From Enterococcus lacertideformus (GTDB lineage: Bacteria > Bacillota > Bacilli > Lactobacillales > Enterococcaceae), in the NCBI GenBank assembly GCA_015680865.1, contig JADAKE010000016.1, positions 1-64,000 on the forward strand: DNA of 64,000 nucleotides, in the 5' to 3' direction. How positions within the stretch are numbered: position 1 is the first letter of the stretch; each line of letters begins with the position of its first letter. The notes under the pieces are model-generated. The model did not search any database and was not told where the DNA came from. It saw only the letters and a list, made by a program, of their open reading frames with translations. The position numbers were made by a program, and so were the translations under genes. This document shows positions 19,329 to 28,220 of this stretch, one piece after another.

Positions 19329-20372
19329 ATGTCTTTACAAGCCCAACTAGAAAGCTTGAAAGAAGCGACAATCGTTAAAATTACGACCGCGCAAGATTTA
19401 AAAGAGTTAAATCAGATACGTATAGAAACTTTAGGGAAAAAAGGGCCTATCACCGAAGTATTACGAGGCATGAAAGATTTAAGTCCAGAAGAACGTCCAA
19501 TAGTAGGCAGTTTTGCTAATGAAATTCGCGATTTATTGACAGCAGAAATCGAACGAAAAAAACAACAATTAGAAGCTGCAGCATTACAAACTGCATTAGC
19601 TAAAGAAACTATTGATGTCACTTTACCTGGTCGTCAAGTAAAACAAGGTACGCGTCATATTTTGACACAGATCATGGAAGAAATCGAAGATATCTTTGTC
19701 GGTATGGGCTACCAGATCATTGAAGGCTATGAGGTGGAGTCTGATCACTACAACTTTGAACGAATGAATTTGCCCAAAGACCATCCGGCACGTGACATGC
19801 AAGATACTTTTTACATTTCAGAAGATATCTTGATTCGTACACATACATCACCTGTCCAAGCCCGTACAATGGAACAACATGATTTTTCAAAAGGTGCGTT
19901 ACGAATGATCTCACCAGGAAAAGTATTTCGACGAGATACTGATGATGCAACACATAGTCATCAATTCCATCAAATTGAAGGGTTGGTTGTGGACAAGAAT
20001 GTGACGATGGCTGATTTAAAAGGAACATTAGAAGTAGTAATGAAGAAAATGTTTGGCAAAGAGCGAGAAATCCGCCTACGCCCAAGTTACTTTCCATTTA
20101 CTGAGCCATCAGTTGAAGTAGATGTTAGTTGCTTTAAATGTGGAGGAGCCGGCTGTAACGTCTGCAAACATACAAGTTGGATCGAGATTTTAGGTGCTGG
20201 TATGGTTCATCCCGATGTCTTAAAAATGTCAGGGATTGACCCAGAAGAATATTCTGGTTTTGCTTTTGGTCTTGGCCCAGATCGAGTAGCAATGTTACGT
20301 TACGGCGTCAATGATATTCGAAATTTCTATCAAAATGACTTGCGTTTCTTGAGTCAGTTCAAAGGGGAGTAA
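19329..20372 (+). CDS. pheS: Phenylalanyl-tRNA synthetase alpha subunit
   Basis: 347 residues, the catalytic class II subunit that charges tRNA-Phe. Visible features: an N-terminal coiled coil (about 1-85), motif 2 around [14 protein letters not shown], the substrate-pocket stretch [18 protein letters not shown], a [25 protein letters not shown] segment with zinc-like cysteines, and motif 3 [17 protein letters not shown]. The alanine/glycine position that sets p-Cl-Phe discrimination lies in FAFGLGPDR. Strong GGAGGAGA ribosome site. It is transcribed with pheT six bases downstream under T-box control. Confidence 0.97.
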   Translation: MSLQAQLESLKEATIVKITTAQDLKELNQIRIETLGKKGPITEVLRGMKDLSPEERPIVGSFANEIRDLLTAEIERKKQQLEAAALQTALAKETIDVTLPGRQVKQGTRHILTQIMEEIEDIFVGMGYQIIEGYEVESDHYNFERMNLPKDHPARDMQDTFYISEDILIRTHTSPVQARTMEQHDFSKGALRMISPGKVFRRDTDDATHSHQFHQIEGLVVDKNVTMADLKGTLEVVMKKMFGKEREIRLRPSYFPFTEPSVEVDVSCFKCGGAGCNVCKHTSWIEILGAGMVHPDVLKMSGIDPEEYSGFAFGLGPDRVAMLRYGVNDIRNFYQNDLRFLSQFKGE

Positions 20373-20378
20373 AAAAGC

Positions 20379-22796
20379 ATGTTAGTTTCTTATAAATGGT
20401 TAAATAAATATGTTGATTTATCAGCAGTTACACCGAAAGAACTGGCTGATAAAATGTCTGTTACGGGGATCGAAGTGGAAGGAATTAAGATTCCAGAAGA
20501 AGGATTGAAAAAAATCGTTGTTGGTGAAGTGATGGAATGCGTACCTCATCCAGATTCCGATCATTTATCGATTTGCCAAGTAGATATTGGTGAGGAATTA
20601 TCTCAAATTGTTTGTGGCGCACCGAATGTGAAAGCAGGAATCAAGGTAATTGTTGCTTTACCGAATTCACGAATCGCTGGTAACGTCAAAATCAAAAAAG
20701 GAAAAATGCGTGGTCAAGTGTCTAATGGGATGATCTGTGCTCTACAAGAAATTGGTTATCCTGACAGTGTCGTTCCGAAAGAATATGCAGAAGGAATTTA
20801 CTATATGCCTCAAGATGCGGTGAATGGGGATCCCGTCTTTTCTTATTTAGATATGGATGATGCAATCATTGAATTGTCTATTACGCCTAATCGTGCAGAT
20901 GCTTTGTCAATGAGAGGTGTCGCCTATGAAGTAGGAGCCATCTATCGTCAAACACCAGTTTTTAACGATGAAAAATTAATTGAAGTAGCGCGTAAAGCAA
21001 CAGATAAAATCAAGGTAACTGTAGAAGATCAAGAATCTGTACCAGCTTATCAAATTCGTATTATCGAAGGGGTAAAAATCCAGGCTAGCCCTCAATGGCT
21101 ACAGAATAGGTTAATGAATGAAGGTGTTCGTCCAATTAATAATGTCGTGGATGTTACGAATTATATTTTATTGTTGTTTGGACAACCACTACATGCGTTT
21201 GATTATGATAAACTAGGTTCTAAAGAAATCAATGTTCGTCATGCCAAAGACTCAGAAATGATCGTGACATTAGATGGGGAAACACGAGAACTAACTCCAG
21301 AAAATCTTGTCATCACAAATGGGCAAGTACCAGTTGCTCTAGCAGGTGTGATGGGTGGTCTTAATTCGGAAATTACTGAGACGACGACAACAGTCGCATT
21401 GGAAGCGGCTTTGTTTGATCCGAGCACAATTCGTCGTACGGCAAAGCAATTTAACTTAAGAAGCGAGTCTTCTGCACGTTTCGAAAAAGGAATCAATAAA
21501 GCAACAATTAACAAAGCATGTGAGGTTACAGCTGCTATGATTGTTGCATTGGCAGGAGGCGAAGTGCTCCAGGGGGCTGTCATAGGATCCAGTTATCAAG
21601 CAGAAGAAGTGGAAGTAAATATTACACTATCACGGATCAATCGTTATCTAGGTACAACTTTAACTGTAGAAGAAGTGAGTGAAATCTTTGAAGCTCTTGG
21701 TTTTAGCTACCGAGTGGAAGAAGAAGCTTATATGATTACTGTTCCGCCGAGACGTTGGGATATTCAAATCGAAGCAGATATCATTGAAGAGGTTGCACGA
21801 ATCTACGGCTACGACCGCTTACCGTCCACTTTACCAAGTGGTGAAACGGTTGCTGGAAGCTTAACTAGAGAACAAGCAACGTCCCGTAAAATTCGCACGA
21901 CATTAGAAGATAGTGGACTAAATGAGGCAATTAGTTATGCATTGACCACCGAAGAAAAATCACGACAGTTCACTATGGTAGAATCGTTGATTACACGCTT
22001 AGATTGGCCGATGAGTGAAGAACGTTCCGTGTTGAGAATGAATTTGATCAGTGGATTACTTGACAATGTGAGCTATAATGTAGCGAGAAAGAATAGTGAT
22101 GTTGCATTATACGAAATTGGCCGTATCTTTTATCAAGAAAATGATCCACTAACTCATTTACCACAAGAAGTCAAGCATGTAGCGCTTGCACTTACGGGTA
22201 CGTGGGAAGAAAAAAATTGGCAAAGTAAAGCTCAAGTGGTCGATTTCTATACGATCAAAGGTCTTTTGGATAATTTATTTGATCGTTTAGCAATTTCAAG
22301 TGAAATCACCTATCAAGCAACTACCAAAATGAAAGAAATGCACCCAGGAAGAACAGCCGAAATCTACTTAGGGGAAATTTGTATTGGTTTTGTGGGACAA
22401 GTCCATCCTAGCACGGCAAAAGAGTACGATATCCCGGAAACTTATGTGGCGGAGTTTGCACTTGATTCAGTGATTGAGGCAGCAAAAAAGGGAATTACCT
22501 TCCATGCAATCACAAAATTCCCAAGTGTTTCTCGAGACATGGCGATGTTAGTCGAAGAAACAACGACCAATCAGGAAATTGTGACGGTGATTCGATCAGC
22601 GGCAGGTAAATTTTTAACAGATATCCAATTATTTGATGTCTATCAAGGTAAAAATATTGAACCAGGATATAAATCAATGGCGTACAGTTTAACCTTTGAA
22701 AATCCCGAAGCAACAATGACAGACGAAGAAATCAATCGGTCAATGGCAAAAATTGAAAAAGCCTTAAGTGAAACGATAAGGGCTAATATTCGTTAA
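20379..22796 (+). CDS. pheT: Phenylalanyl-tRNA synthetase beta subunit
   Basis: 805 residues, the usual bacterial size. Order: an N-terminal tRNA-binding (EMAP-like) domain around [23 protein letters not shown], the B3/B4 editing domain ([48 protein letters not shown]), the B5 domain ([24 protein letters not shown]), a synthetase-like fold, and a C-terminal anticodon-binding FDX-ACB domain ([16 protein letters not shown] ... [21 protein letters not shown]). It forms the alpha2beta2 enzyme with PheS. Intact over 2.4 kb. Confidence 0.97.
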   Translation: MLVSYKWLNKYVDLSAVTPKELADKMSVTGIEVEGIKIPEEGLKKIVVGEVMECVPHPDSDHLSICQVDIGEELSQIVCGAPNVKAGIKVIVALPNSRIAGNVKIKKGKMRGQVSNGMICALQEIGYPDSVVPKEYAEGIYYMPQDAVNGDPVFSYLDMDDAIIELSITPNRADALSMRGVAYEVGAIYRQTPVFNDEKLIEVARKATDKIKVTVEDQESVPAYQIRIIEGVKIQASPQWLQNRLMNEGVRPINNVVDVTNYILLLFGQPLHAFDYDKLGSKEINVRHAKDSEMIVTLDGETRELTPENLVITNGQVPVALAGVMGGLNSEITETTTTVALEAALFDPSTIRRTAKQFNLRSESSARFEKGINKATINKACEVTAAMIVALAGGEVLQGAVIGSSYQAEEVEVNITLSRINRYLGTTLTVEEVSEIFEALGFSYRVEEEAYMITVPPRRWDIQIEADIIEEVARIYGYDRLPSTLPSGETVAGSLTREQATSRKIRTTLEDSGLNEAISYALTTEEKSRQFTMVESLITRLDWPMSEERSVLRMNLISGLLDNVSYNVARKNSDVALYEIGRIFYQENDPLTHLPQEVKHVALALTGTWEEKNWQSKAQVVDFYTIKGLLDNLFDRLAISSEITYQATTKMKEMHPGRTAEIYLGEICIGFVGQVHPSTAKEYDIPETYVAEFALDSVIEAAKKGITFHAITKFPSVSRDMAMLVEETTTNQEIVTVIRSAAGKFLTDIQLFDVYQGKNIEPGYKSMAYSLTFENPEATMTDEEINRSMAKIEKALSETIRANIR

Positions 22797-22800
22797 TAAT

Positions 22801-22849
22801 AAAGAACAATAGTTAAATCGGATTTCATGATTTAGCCATTGTTCTTTTT
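22801..22849. terminator. Bidirectional terminator between pheT and trpS
   Basis: AAAGAACAATAGTTAAATC pairs with GATTTAGCCATTGTTCTTT with two mismatches, followed by TTTTT on plus. It serves the convergent pheT and trpS. Confidence 0.8.
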
Positions 22850-22882
22850 ATTCTGAACTACCTAAGACTATCTATTATTTTA

Positions 22883-23893
22883 TTAGTTGAAATAATTAAT
22901 ACCCATGGCAGATTTTACTTCAGCTAACGTTTGGGCGGCTACTTTTGCCGCTTCTTCGCTACCATGATGTAGAATGTCCATAACGTAAGCAGGGTCTTTC
23001 GCTAATTCTTCTCTTCTGGTACGAATTGGAGCAAATTCTTCTTCTAGTACATCGATCAAATAGCGCTTGATCTTGACGTCACCAAGTCCGCCACGACGAT
23101 AATGAGCTTTCATTTCTTCAATGGCTTCTTTGTCTTTTCCAAACACATCAAGATAAGTAAACACCATATTGCCTTCTACTTGTCCTGGGTCTTCTACGTG
23201 GATGTGATTGGGATCAGTATACATGCTCATCACTTTTTTCTTGACAACTTCTGCAGGGTCAGAGATATAAATCCCATTTCCTAATGATTTACTCATTTTT
23301 CCATTGCCATCAATCCCTGGCAAACGCCCCATACCTTTAGGAGGAAATACGCCTTTAGGTTCCACCAAAACGTCATCATACGTATGATTAAAACTTTGGA
23401 CAATTTCTTGTGTTTGTTCTAACATTTGTTTTTGGTCTTCGCCCACAGGAACTAAATTTGCTTTGAAAGCTGTAATATCAGCTGCTTGAGAGACAGGATA
23501 GATAAAGAAGCCAGTTGGTACACCTTCACCGAATTTTTTTTGTTCAATTTCTGTTTTGACTGTTGGATTACGGCGAACACGTCCAACACTTACTAAATTT
23601 AAATAATACATTGTTAATTCAGCCAGTTGTGGTATTTGAGACTGGATAAAAAGCGTTGATTTGGTAGGATCTAAACCGACAGCTAAATAATCCAAGGCAA
23701 CTTCTAAAACATTTGAAGAAACTTTCTCAGGTTTTTTTGCATTATCTGTCAAGGCTTGCATATCCGCAATCATCACAAATAATTGATTATTATCGTCTTT
23801 TTGCATTTCAACCCGTGTTTTCAGTGATCCAACGTAATGACCCAAATGTAATTTACCAGTGGGGCGATCACCCGTTAAAATAATATTTTTCAA
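22883..23893 (-). CDS. trpS: Tryptophanyl-tRNA synthetase
   Basis: 336 residues, class I synthetase. The nucleotide-binding signature HLGHY (HIGH motif) occurs near residue 16-20, and the KMSKS loop appears literally as [15 protein letters not shown]-site and Trp-pocket stretches ([35 protein letters not shown]) are present. The start codon is TTG (23891-23893), supported by AGAGGTG upstream across an A/T-run; no ATG lies in a suitable position. No T-box is visible upstream. Intact. Confidence 0.95.
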   Translation of the reverse strand: MKNIILTGDRPTGKLHLGHYVGSLKTRVEMQKDDNNQLFVMIADMQALTDNAKKPEKVSSNVLEVALDYLAVGLDPTKSTLFIQSQIPQLAELTMYYLNLVSVGRVRRNPTVKTEIEQKKFGEGVPTGFFIYPVSQAADITAFKANLVPVGEDQKQMLEQTQEIVQSFNHTYDDVLVEPKGVFPPKGMGRLPGIDGNGKMSKSLGNGIYISDPAEVVKKKVMSMYTDPNHIHVEDPGQVEGNMVFTYLDVFGKDKEAIEEMKAHYRRGGLGDVKIKRYLIDVLEEEFAPIRTRREELAKDPAYVMDILHHGSEEAAKVAAQTLAEVKSAMGINYFN

Positions 23894-24037
23894 AAAAAAA
23901 ACACCTCTTTACAATTTGTAAGACTAATGCACTTAATATCTTACCGTTTTTTAGAGGAAGAAACAACTGTTCCAAATCAAAAGATAAGGAAAATACCGAG
24001 AAGATAGTAGAGGAACAAAGAAAAGAAGAAAATAACG

Positions 24038-24073
24038 AAAGAAAGTTTCAAAGAAAGTTTCAAAGAAACTTTA
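24038..24073 (+). repeat. Three tandem 12-bp repeats before the gln promoter
   Basis: AAAGAAAGTTTC occurs at 24038-24049 and 24050-24061, followed by a diverged copy AAAGAAACTTTA at 24062-24073 that runs into the -35 box. Each copy contains the palindrome GAAA-N-TTTC, so it could be a stacked operator. Confidence 0.7.
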
Positions 24074-24114
24074 CAAATCACTAAAGTATCATATATAATA
24101 TGGTCTAGTATAAT
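24070..24114 (+). promoter_or_regulatory. Promoter of the amino-acid ABC operon
   Basis: TTTACA (24070-24075) and TATAAT (24094-24099) are spaced 18 bases apart. A second TATAAT follows at 24109-24114 within a repeated ATAATATGGTCTA unit, so two start sites are possible. Confidence 0.65.
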
Positions 24115-24172
24115 ATGGTCTATTCTATATGATTAGATTTTTTCTTATTAATAATAATGGGAGTGTAATGTT

Positions 24173-24910
24173 ATGGCAATGATTAAATTTGATAACGTGG
24201 AAAAATACTACGGAAAATTCCATGCTTTGAAAAACATAAACCTCGAATTTGAGAAAGGGGAAGTCGTCGTTGTCATTGGTCCTTCAGGTTCAGGAAAAAG
24301 TACCATGTTACGATGTATAAATGGATTAGAAACTATTTCTTCTGGAAAATTGTTAATAAATGATGTCGATTTACTTGACAAAAAAACGAAATTGACTGAA
24401 GTCAGAAAAAACCTCGGAATGGTCTTCCAACATTTTAATCTTTACCCAAATAAAACTGTTTTAGAAAATATCACACTTGCACCAATTAAAGCTTTAAAGC
24501 AAGATCAAGCAAGTGCTGTGAAAAATGCAGAAAAATTTTTAAAAAAAGTCAGTATGTTAGATAAAAAAGATTCTTATCCTTCAATGTTGTCAGGTGGACA
24601 GCAACAGCGTGTAGCGATTGCTCGTGGACTTGCGATGAATCCTGAAATGTTGTTATTTGATGAGCCAACATCTGCGCTGGATCCAGAGATGATTGGAGAC
24701 GTTTTAGATGTCATGAAAAAATTAGCACGTGATGGAATGTCAATGATTGTTGTTACTCACGAAATGGGATTTGCCAAAGAAGTAGCTGATCGTGTCATCT
24801 TTATGGCAGATGGACAAGTATTGGAAGATAGTCGTGATGTGCAGAATTTCTTTGAAAATCCTAAGGAACAAAGAGCGCAACAATTTATCAGTAAAGTAAT
24901 CAATCATTGA
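24173..24910 (+). CDS. glnQ: Polar amino-acid ABC transporter, ATP-binding protein
   Basis: 245 residues of the GlnQ/HisP class. Walker [11 protein letters not shown]-loop [10 protein letters not shown], signature LSGGQQQR, Walker [13 protein letters not shown] and the switch His in VTHEMGF are all present. It energises import of glutamine, glutamate or a related amino acid together with the next three genes. The TAGGAGG for glnH begins right after the stop (13-bp gap). Intact. Confidence 0.95.
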   Translation: MAMIKFDNVEKYYGKFHALKNINLEFEKGEVVVVIGPSGSGKSTMLRCINGLETISSGKLLINDVDLLDKKTKLTEVRKNLGMVFQHFNLYPNKTVLENITLAPIKALKQDQASAVKNAEKFLKKVSMLDKKDSYPSMLSGGQQQRVAIARGLAMNPEMLLFDEPTSALDPEMIGDVLDVMKKLARDGMSMIVVTHEMGFAKEVADRVIFMADGQVLEDSRDVQNFFENPKEQRAQQFISKVINH

Positions 24911-24923
24911 TAGGAGGAATAAT

Positions 24924-25738
24924 ATGCGCAATAAAAAAATGATTCGTTTATTTTTCCTTTTAGGACTTATTTTTTTAATTTTAGCCGGCTGTAAAGGAAA
25001 AAGTGTTGCAAAAGAAAACATTTTAGAACGTAGCAAGCAAACCAATACCATTATATGGGGAGTGAAGTACGATGCTCGTCTATTTGGGATGATGGATATT
25101 AAAAGTAGTGAAGTCAAAGGATTCGATATTGATATTGCAAAAGCAATCACAAAAGAGATCTTAGGAAAAGATGGTAAAGCAGAGTTTGTTGAAGTAACTT
25201 CAAAAACACGTATCCCTCTTTTGAAAAACGGAAACATCGATGCTATCATCGCGACAATGACAATCTCAGACGAACGGAAAAAACAAGTGGATTTCTCTGA
25301 TGTTTATTTTGATGCTGGACAATCATTATTAGTCAAAAAGGGAAGTCCCATCAAAAACGTGGATGACTTGGATGCTGACACTACTGTATTGGCTGTGAAA
25401 GGTTCAACTTCAGCAGTTAATATTCGTAAACATGCACCAGATGCAAAAATCCTTGAATTAGAGAACCACGCAGAGGCATTTACAGCTTTACAATCTGGTC
25501 AAGGAGATGCAATGACCACAGATAATGCGATCTTGCTAGGAATGGCAGATGAAAACCCTGATTACATTTTAGCTGGTGAACCATTTACCAATGAGCCATA
25601 CGGAATTGCCATCAATAAAGGTCAAAAAGATTTCTTGGATGCAGTCAATAAAGCATTGAAGGACATGGTTGCCAATGGTACTATGATAAAATTTATCAAA
25701 AATGGTTCCCGGACACAACACAAGGAAAAGTGAAATAA
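24924..25738 (+). CDS. glnH: Amino-acid ABC transporter substrate-binding lipoprotein, C-terminus frameshifted
   Basis: A class 3 solute-binding protein with lipobox LILAGC (Cys about residue 23). The SBP_bac_3 pattern is clear: GVKYDARLFGMMD, VKGFDIDIAKAI, IPLLKNGNIDAIIATMTISDERKKQVDFSDVYFDAGQSLLV, VKGSTSAVNIRK. As read, the frame ends FIKNGSRTQHKEK at 25733. The adjacent frame encodes YDKIYQKWFPDTTQGKVK with a stop at 25736-25738, which is the normal family ending. A single missing base in GGTACTATG (about 25677-25682) explains it. Only the last 17 or so residues change, so the protein may be partly functional or this may be a sequencing slip. Confidence 0.85.
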
Positions 25739-25750
25739 GGAGGGGAAAAA

Positions 25751-26398
25751 ATGAGCGAATTGATACAAACTTATGGGTCTACCTTCTTAGATGGATTCAA
25801 GATTACCATTTATGCAAGTTTTGTTGCTTTATTATTTAGCTTAATTATTGGAACACTAATGGCAATTTTTCAGTTGTCAAAAAATAAAGTTACTAGCGGA
25901 TTAGCAAAAGTTTATGTTGAGTTTTTCAGAAATATTCCACTATTGATCATTGTGATGTTTTTTTATGTTGTTGTTCCAATTTATTGGATCAGCTTTGACG
26001 GTTTTCAAGCAGGTACGATTGGGTTGACTATTTATGCTTCTGCATTTATTGCTGAAACAGTACGTTCTGGTATTCAAACTGTACCAAAAGGACAAATGGA
26101 AGCTGGACTTTCTGCTGGGTTGACCTACTCACAAACGATGCGATTTATTATATTACCTCAAGCATTTAAGATCGTGGTGCCACCATTGGGTAACCAGTTT
26201 ATCAATTTGGTGAAGAATTCATCGATTTTGGCAATTGTTGCAGGATTAGATTTGATGTATCAAGGTGACTTGGTGGCTAGTGAAACCTTTAATACCTTTG
26301 ATACATACATTATTGTAGGATTATTTTACCTAGTCATCACTTTACCTTTATCTTATTTAATGACATATCTTGAGAAAAAATGGGCAGTTCGTTCATAG
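25751..26398 (+). CDS. Amino-acid ABC transporter permease 1
   Basis: 215 residues, HisM/GlnP type, with about five transmembrane segments (for example FKITIYASFVALLFSLIIGTLMAIF). The EAA loop that docks on GlnQ reads QMEAGLSAGLTYSQTMRFIILPQAF. Strong AGGAGGGG ribosome site. It pairs with the next permease as a heterodimer. Confidence 0.93.
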   Translation: MSELIQTYGSTFLDGFKITIYASFVALLFSLIIGTLMAIFQLSKNKVTSGLAKVYVEFFRNIPLLIIVMFFYVVVPIYWISFDGFQAGTIGLTIYASAFIAETVRSGIQTVPKGQMEAGLSAGLTYSQTMRFIILPQAFKIVVPPLGNQFINLVKNSSILAIVAGLDLMYQGDLVASETFNTFDTYIIVGLFYLVITLPLSYLMTYLEKKWAVRS

Positions 26399-26413
26399 AA
26401 AGGGGAGAACAGA

Positions 26414-27070
26414 ATGGATTTTAGTGGTGCTTTTTCGTGGATGAATATACGTTTTTTATTAGAAGGTTTAAAAGTGACTGTGGAGGTCTCTTTATTTTCG
26501 ATTATTTTTAGCTTTTTAATCGGTGGATTTATGGGTGTGATTCGTTTTTCTAATATCCCTTATCTTTCAAAAATATTAGGGTTTGTGATCGATATCATAA
26601 GGAATCTACCATTACTATTAATTATTTTCTTTACGTACTTTGCATTACCGCAAATTGGTATTCAAATGAATATTTTTTGGTCGGCAGTTGCAGCTTTGAC
26701 AATCTTTGAATCTGCTATGCTTTCAGAAATTTTCCGTGCAGGACTCAATGCAGTGCCAAAAGGAAAGATGGAAGCAGGGCTTTCTACTGGATTATCTTAT
26801 GTGGAGACGATGCGCATTATCGTATTGCCACAAGCGTTTAAGTCGATGATTCCAGCAATTGTCAGTCAATTGATTTCATTAATTAAAGATACTTCTTTAG
26901 CAGTAATCATCTCCTTACCAGAATTAACCCATCAAGCGCGAATCGTTTATGGGCAAAACACAAATTATGTTTTACCGATGTTCGTTATGATGACCTTTAT
27001 GTATTTCGTTGTGTGTTATGTATTATCTCTGCTTTCTTCTTATTTGGAAAAAAGAAAATACAGCTATTGA
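26414..27070 (+). CDS. Amino-acid ABC transporter permease 2
   Basis: 218 residues, same family as its neighbour: VTVEVSLFSIIFSFLIGGFMGVI, then the EAA loop KMEAGLSTGLSYVETMRIIVLPQAFKSMIP. Last gene of the four-gene operon (15-bp spacing). Four structural genes of this order are typical for Gram-positive glutamine/glutamate-type importers. The substrate cannot be fixed from sequence. No obvious terminator follows; decayed IS sequence starts within about 60 bp. Confidence 0.93.
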   Translation: MDFSGAFSWMNIRFLLEGLKVTVEVSLFSIIFSFLIGGFMGVIRFSNIPYLSKILGFVIDIIRNLPLLLIIFFTYFALPQIGIQMNIFWSAVAALTIFESAMLSEIFRAGLNAVPKGKMEAGLSTGLSYVETMRIIVLPQAFKSMIPAIVSQLISLIKDTSLAVIISLPELTHQARIVYGQNTNYVLPMFVMMTFMYFVVCYVLSLLSSYLEKRKYSY

Positions 27071-27114
27071 TTTGAATAAAAAGGGTTGTAGCAAGTGGCT
27101 AATTGAAATAAGAG

Positions 27115-27395
27115 AATTAGAATGTTGATAAAGAGAGGCTAAGACACAATAATGTGCGCTCCAAAAGTTGTATGCAGATTAATTTAGCCAGTTGGTTGGT
27201 ATGAATTCGGTGTTGAACCGGTCTCATACCAGCTAATTTTTTTAATTCGATAATGATTTTAATAATGTGTATCATTTACAACAGCTGCTTTCAATTCCCC
27301 AAAACTAGAAAAACTGTGTCCATAATACATTTCTTGTTTCACCTGTCTAATGTGTGATTTTAGTAAAATCAGAATGAATCATGTTTTGATGGGAA
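27115..27395 (-). mobile_element. Decayed 3' end of an IS3-family transposase (OrfB)
   Basis: On the minus strand the fragments KQEMYYGHSFSSFGELKAAV, then HY-stop-NHYRIKK and, in a second frame, KKLAGMRPVQHRIHTNQLA correspond to the typical OrfB C-terminus of IS3/IS150-type elements (KQEMYYG..F.S..EL..AI...I.YYN..RIK.KL.GMSPVQYR..). At least one internal stop (TAA after THY) and one frameshift are present. The 5' part and clear inverted ends were not found, so this is an inactive relic. Confidence 0.75.
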
Positions 27396-27541
27396 CTTAG
27401 CGTTTAAGATGTCCTTTTTATAGAGTGATTTGCTTCATACAAAATATTAAAAGCTCCCTAAAGCAATTGTTGTTTTCACGCACAACGTTTAAAGGGCAAT
27501 TTCATATTATCTCGTCTTCTTTTTCTACTATTTCTTGCTGT

Positions 27542-28075
27542 TCACAATCCAGAGCGTTTACTATATAACGGAAATATCACTCGCTGAAATAACGGAAAGA
27601 GCATCAAATAAAAGAAAAAATTCCCGATACCATGAGCAAGATCAAAAGGCAATCCTTGGAAATAATATACCCAAAAAGAAGGGATTTGGTAAAATAATGT
27701 TTCAATTCGAGAAACGATAAGTCCATAGAAGATGCCACAAAAGAAACTAAAAAACGCCTGCAAAAATAGATGTTTCGCCATAAGTGGGATCTTACTGACC
27801 AAGTGAAAAAAGAGAACAATGCCACTAAAAGCGATCATCTGACTAATTGTCCATGTCCCTAAACCTAAATATAGATTGGTAATGAATAAGCTTAATAGTG
27901 ATACAATCAGAGCATCCGTTAAAGAACCATAACAGGCAAGTAGTAAAAGAATGGCGGTCATCGGTTGGACGTTTGGTAACCAAACAAAAATGATCTGACC
28001 GACCACACAAGCAGCTGTTAAAAGAGATAAATAAGTAAACTGATGGATGGTAAAACGAGATTTTAATGGATTCAT
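27542..28075 (-). CDS. ECF transporter S component (probably cobalamin, CbrT-like)
   Basis: 177 residues, almost entirely hydrophobic, about six helices. The stretch LTAACVVGQIIFVWLPNVQPMTAILLLLACYGSLTDALIVSLLSLFITNLYLG follows the S-component pattern VVGRI-x5-LPNVQPMTA ... TNxxLGxG, here with Gln in the usual Arg position. It would bind a vitamin and work with the shared EcfAAT module, encoded elsewhere. It is divergent from nrdJ and next to cobalamin enzymes, so vitamin B12 is the likely cargo, an inference from context. AAGGAG lies ten bases before ATG. The frame is complete. Confidence 0.8.
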   Translation of the reverse strand: MNPLKSRFTIHQFTYLSLLTAACVVGQIIFVWLPNVQPMTAILLLLACYGSLTDALIVSLLSLFITNLYLGLGTWTISQMIAFSGIVLFFHLVSKIPLMAKHLFLQAFFSFFCGIFYGLIVSRIETLFYQIPSFWVYYFQGLPFDLAHGIGNFFFYLMLFPLFQRVIFPLYSKRSGL

Positions 28076-28141
28076 TAGGGAAATGCTCCTTGTTAATTGA
28101 TAATAGTTCTCATTGTATCATAAAATAAATTTATTACAAGA

Positions 28142-28170
28142 TTGAAAAACACGATATATAGTGCAATAAT
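28142..28170 (+). promoter_or_regulatory. nrdJ promoter
   Basis: TTGAAA (28142-28147) and AATAAT (28165-28170) are 17 bases apart, and the spacer is almost exactly filled by the first NrdR box. A second candidate (TTGATA 28097, TAAAAT 28121, 18-bp spacer) lies upstream. Confidence 0.6.
28149..28164 (+). promoter_or_regulatory. NrdR box 1
   Basis: ACACGATATATAGTGC matches the 16-bp NrdR consensus (acacTATATATagtgt) with two differences. It is the promoter-proximal member of a tandem pair, centred 31 bp from box 2. Confidence 0.85.
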
Positions 28171-28179
28171 GAACATCGA

Positions 28180-28195
28180 GCACTATATATGGTGC
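28180..28195 (+). promoter_or_regulatory. NrdR box 2
   Basis: GCACTATATATGGTGC, a near-perfect 16-bp NrdR box. Tandem boxes about three helical turns apart are the hallmark of NrdR, the nucleotide-sensing repressor of ribonucleotide reductase genes. Confidence 0.85.
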
Positions 28196-28220
28196 TTTTT
28201 TATGAAAAGGTGGCGATATA

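Noticed and set aside
19717..20097. 126-codon antisense frame in pheS, and similar antisense frames in pheT, recJ, tkt and nox
   Set aside because: All are shadows of strongly conserved genes, without start signals.
27170..27300. Riboswitch in the gap after the gln operon
   Set aside because: The sequence translates into IS3 transposase fragments on the minus strand.
28076..28220. B12 riboswitch before nrdJ or the S component
   Set aside because: The gap is only 145 bp and contains NrdR boxes; no B12-box or long leader is visible.
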